From Panulirus ornatus (Eukaryota > Arthropoda > Malacostraca > Decapoda > Palinuridae), in NCBI RefSeq assembly GCF_036320965.1, contig NC_092287.1, forward strand, positions 698,825-762,824: a DNA stretch of 64,000 bases, given 5' to 3'. Below are positions 60,774-64,000 of this stretch, in pieces (position 1 is the first letter of the stretch; every line of letters starts with the position of its first letter). The translations under genes and the position numbers were made by a program. Under the pieces are notes generated by a model, which saw only the letters and a program-made list of their open reading frames with translations, was not told the origin of the DNA and did no database searches.

Positions 60774-61410
60774 CTTGCAGGAAATTACAAAGTGGAACTT
60801 TAAAACGACTGTTCTCCGATCATGGACCAACTTGAGTTTAAAGACAAGCAATTGACTCATCCATATTAACCTAGTGCACTCCAGCCAACATTTCCATGTT
60901 TACAGTCGACCTGGTGTTGGCTGACACGTCTGCTTTAATGATCTCAAAAAAAACATTGTTGATCATAAGTCCATAATTTGTCGCTATTTCCGAGTCATGT
61001 GATCGCTTCATTCGTATTTTCATCTGTCGTTCACACAAGAAGAAAATCCTTGCCGGAAAAGAAACATTATGATTCTTTATGTTTCAATATTTTTCATATT
61101 TGATCAGATTCACGTATTGTCTGCTTACTGTCCACTGTGTTCATTTGTTTAAGTGTTGGATGTGCGTGCCACTGGTGCTTGTCCAGCGTGCTGTGCCAAC
61201 TATGTGTCCAAGCTGTGTGTCTGGTGCACGTATGGTAAGCCCTGCTCACATGCTGTGTTTGAGATACGTGCCTCTGGTGCACGTGTGGTACGCCCTGCTC
61301 ACATGTACTTTCGCATCTGGCTCTCGCAACAGTGGTTGTTGGTCCTACAAACACTGGTCGTATACCAAGGTTGTTTGTGTCAGGAAAGAGAATGACTGTG
61401 CTGCTCCTAG
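60774..61410. other. Unique sequence, nothing recognised
   Basis: 61150-61330 carries loosely repeated TGTGTCTGGTGCACG-like words, possibly an old duplication. No gene. Confidence 0.4.
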
Positions 61411-61413
61411 CGC

Positions 61414-61464
<51 letters not shown>
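61411..61464. repeat. Compound (CG)n(TG)n microsatellite
   Basis: Nine CG dinucleotides followed by about 18 TG dinucleotides: 54 bp of strict purine-pyrimidine alternation. Confidence 0.96.
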
Positions 61465-61468
<4 letters not shown>

Positions 61469-61540
61469 TGCAAGCGATTCTGGAATGGAGGTTCTGGGTA
61501 ACACTAGGAACATCTTCAGATAGGAATGCTTGGGTAACTG

Positions 61541-61542
<2 letters not shown>

Positions 61543-61626
<84 letters not shown>
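61543..61626. repeat. (AT)n microsatellite
   Basis: About 42 AT dinucleotides. Confidence 0.97.
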
Positions 61627-61629
<3 letters not shown>

Positions 61630-61813
61630 TGAAACTTGAAAACATTTTCGTCGTCAAAGTGACGCCAGCTGACAAGAGAGGTCAGGAAGGAGATAAATGG
61701 CAAATTGTGTTATATTCTTACTGGGATTATGACGATGGTTCAACTAAAAGTTACCATTTTTCCACTGTGTTAGATAACAGTGCGAGTAGGTGTGTGGTGA
61801 TTGATGTCGAGAT

Positions 61814-61816
<3 letters not shown>

Positions 61817-61890
<74 letters not shown>
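61817..61890. repeat. (AT)n microsatellite
   Basis: About 37 AT dinucleotides, followed by a short CATA repeat at 61909-61927. Confidence 0.97.
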
Positions 61891-61894
<4 letters not shown>

Positions 61895-61927
61895 GTATTT
61901 ATTCATCTACATACATACATACATACA

Positions 61928-62585
61928 TCCATATAATGTTCTTCACAATACTGCCACATGATGTGAAGTTAGAGAGAACGTGACATTGTGAACACAGCGA
62001 GCACTAAATATACACTGACTCACACACTTCCTGATGGCCAGATTGATGGCCAGCTGTCTCTGTGACTGACTACCTGACCAACATTTGGCTTTAGCCTCTT
62101 TCCCAATGACTGCCATGATCTATGACTCGTTGGTATGGGCTATACTAGGACGATAAATTCATAGATAAATGTTGGGAAGAAAATCGAAGATATCAGATAT
62201 GATATGGGTATGTCCTTCTTAAAGTCTGTGTCTATTTATTCCTACCTCACCAGTCCACGAGTTTCTGTTCTCCTCAGCTACCGTGACTGATATGATATCT
62301 TGCTCTTGAAGCCATACGATGTCTGTCCTTTGTCGTGGTCTAATTCTTGGATGACTCAAGATTTTGTTGGAGCAGACGTAGGTTGGTTCCCCCTGGCTCC
62401 AGTGTGGTTGTCAAGGTGTTGCTGTGCACATCCCCGGCAGAGGAGGAAGCTAAGGTACCAGTGAGTGTGAGCATCGTCGGCTCACGCAGAATAATTTCTA
62501 TATTTTCAGTTGTGTGGGGAAAAATATGTTTACATCTCTTGCGAATAATCATCTTACACAGGTTGTGCCTCCGGGTGTATAGGGC
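61928..62585. other. Unique sequence, nothing recognised
   Basis: No gene or repeat recognised. Confidence 0.5.
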
Positions 62586-62682
62586 GTACCCAGGCTGGGG
62601 AGCCGGTGTCCTCCTAACCAGATTGGGTGTTCCCAGGCTGGGGTGTTCCTAGGCTGGGGTGTTCCTAGGCTAGGGGAGCCAG
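62586..62682. repeat. Degenerate 18-bp-type minisatellite
   Basis: CCxAGGCTGGGGTGTTCCTA recurs two to four times, with longer decayed spacers at the left end. Confidence 0.8.
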
Positions 62683-62819
62683 TGCCACCCTTGTCCGGCA
62701 GGGGCTGCCCCCGGTGACCGCCTGGGGTCACACATCTGGTAATCTGTAGTGTGTACACCAGCTCGTCTGGGGCCGCCTGGCGGGACACCCCCTGCCTCTG
62801 TCGGGAAGGGATAGGCCGA

Positions 62820-63075
62820 AATGACAGTCTACAGATAATACAGGAAGGGAAGACAGTCTACAGATGATATAGAAGGGGAAGACAGTCTTCTGTGATTACC
62901 GGGGGAGAGTAAGACAGTCTACAGTTACTACAAGGAAGAAGTACAGGGAGGGAGGAAATTATTCTACAGCTACTATAGGAAGCGAGACAGACAGTTTACA
63001 GTCAGGATGTTGTGATGAGGACAAATTACAGTCAAGATCAAGTGAGTAAAATAATCTACTGTCAAGACAGGGAAA
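62820..63075. repeat. Highly degenerate minisatellite, about 30-40 bp
   Basis: GACAGTCTACAG and neighbouring GATATAGAAGGGGAA or ACTACAAGGAAG words recur with irregular spacing. Units decay from left to right. Confidence 0.65.
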
Positions 63076-64000
63076 TAGCTGGTTCTTGTTCCCCGTGGAG
63101 TTCAGATGATAAGCAAAATAAGCTGTATTTTTTTTTCTGATGTATTCTTCCTACACATGCTTGATAGATTGCTGGAAATATTGTTCAGTATGCCACCGAA
63201 GAGTTTGTATTAGTGTCAAAGGAGAAAAAGAACATTATCTATTCGGAAATAAGTTGCAAGTCTTTGCATGAGAGGGACTTGGGACCAGACGTTGTCCCTA
63301 ATCTGTCCAGAGATCCCAACCTTTAGGGAGCTGTCGAAACAAGACTTCTGCTGGTAGATATCACAATGTCTTCGCTCAGGTAACGTTCAGCAAACATCTT
63401 GTTATAAGCCAGAATTATTATTAATATACATGTCAAGTTTGGTCACAGCAATACAGAAGGTAAGCCTAACTGTACCCGGCAGTACATTCAAGTCCATCAC
63501 TTTATGAACGGTTTCGTACACGTAATACTCTCATGATTAAAATCTATGTAGAGTTTGTATGTTTGTATTGTGAGGAACTATGTAGAAATATGTATAGACT
63601 CGCCAACAGAGGTCTGACTGTGGTTTTGCCGGGGTAAAGCTAACAAGAGGAGGGTGGTTAACGAGAGAACGGTAGTTAACAAGGTGCACATCACACAGTT
63701 GCCAAGGAACATTTGTGGTGTTTGGTTCCTCACTGCCGTAATTTTGTTTTGGTTTGTACGACAAACTCATGGTGGCGTTGGTCATGAGTTGACCTGCCGG
63801 TTATGATATGGTGTTGTATGTGTTGTATTGTTATTGTGTGTGATGTTGTTATGATAAGGTAACTGTGGTGGTTGTTGGTGGTGGTAGTATGGGTAGGAGG
63901 CAGCCGGCCGGCCACAGTGTGAGGCTCAACATTGTGACGAGAGGGTAGAGGCTCCCTGCCCGACCCCCTCACTCACCTCCCTCCCTTATGTGTAGACAAC
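63076..64000. other. Unique sequence to the window end, nothing recognised
   Basis: A GTGGTGGTT-rich patch lies at 63800-63890. No gene, RNA or transposon recognised. Confidence 0.5.

Overview
This is a gene-poor, repeat-dense piece of eukaryotic nuclear DNA, most likely from a decapod crustacean (shrimp, crab, lobster or crayfish). The evidence is very long AT, GA/CT and GT/CA microsatellites, degraded non-LTR and Penelope-type retrotransposon pieces and tRNA-derived SINEs of kinds common in decapods, and short interstitial blocks of the arthropod telomere repeat TTAGG. The species cannot be named from this sequence. I see no intact protein-coding gene, no rRNA, no functional tRNA and no bacterial-type operon. 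By my own tally roughly one sixth of the window is tandem repeat.

Layout. Positions 1-0.9 kb hold a reverse-transcriptase relic on the minus strand, ending at an AT tract. 3.0-3.3 kb holds a dispersed repeat that ends in an AT tract. 3.85-7.59 kb is the dominant feature: 177 in-phase copies of a 21-bp unit, the first 171 identical as far as I can read. 9-16 kb carries several unrelated minisatellites (units of 49, 17, 31, 45, 47 and 28 bp) and a CR1/Jockey-like LINE relic at 12.27-12.92 kb. 16-29 kb is mostly unique sequence with AT tracts, one good SINE (19.3 kb) and a TTAGG block (27.4 kb). 29.3-33.5 kb holds a SINE, a Penelope-like element (PLE) and a Jockey-like LINE relic. A second copy of the PLE 3' end lies inverted at 47.6-48.0 kb. 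34.7-46.2 kb alternates minisatellites (units of 54, 31, 40, 23, 33 and 15 bp) with unique sequence that includes two blocks resembling conserved non-coding elements. 48-64 kb holds two more SINEs, two more RT scraps, a 48-bp minisatellite of exactly 14 units, and further candidate regulatory blocks.

The most unusual system is the 21-bp repeat. The same unit, more diverged, appears at five other places (11.2, 36.6, 54.6, 56.5 and 58.0 kb), where it is next to a related GGTCA-rich core. At two of these an inverted copy lies on the other side of the core. This suggests a dispersed, possibly once-mobile short element, one copy of which expanded into the 3.7-kb array. Because 21 is divisible by 3 and only one frame has a stop, the array gives spurious open frames longer than 1,200 codons on both strands.

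Several short open stretches have protein-like composition and plausible splice borders (18.3, 33.2, 35.2, 36.0, 50.5 and 60.6 kb). I could not assign any of them to a family. Open frames of this size are expected by chance in 64 kb, so they are given low confidence. Nothing here shows genes working together; the window reads as intergenic or intronic DNA.
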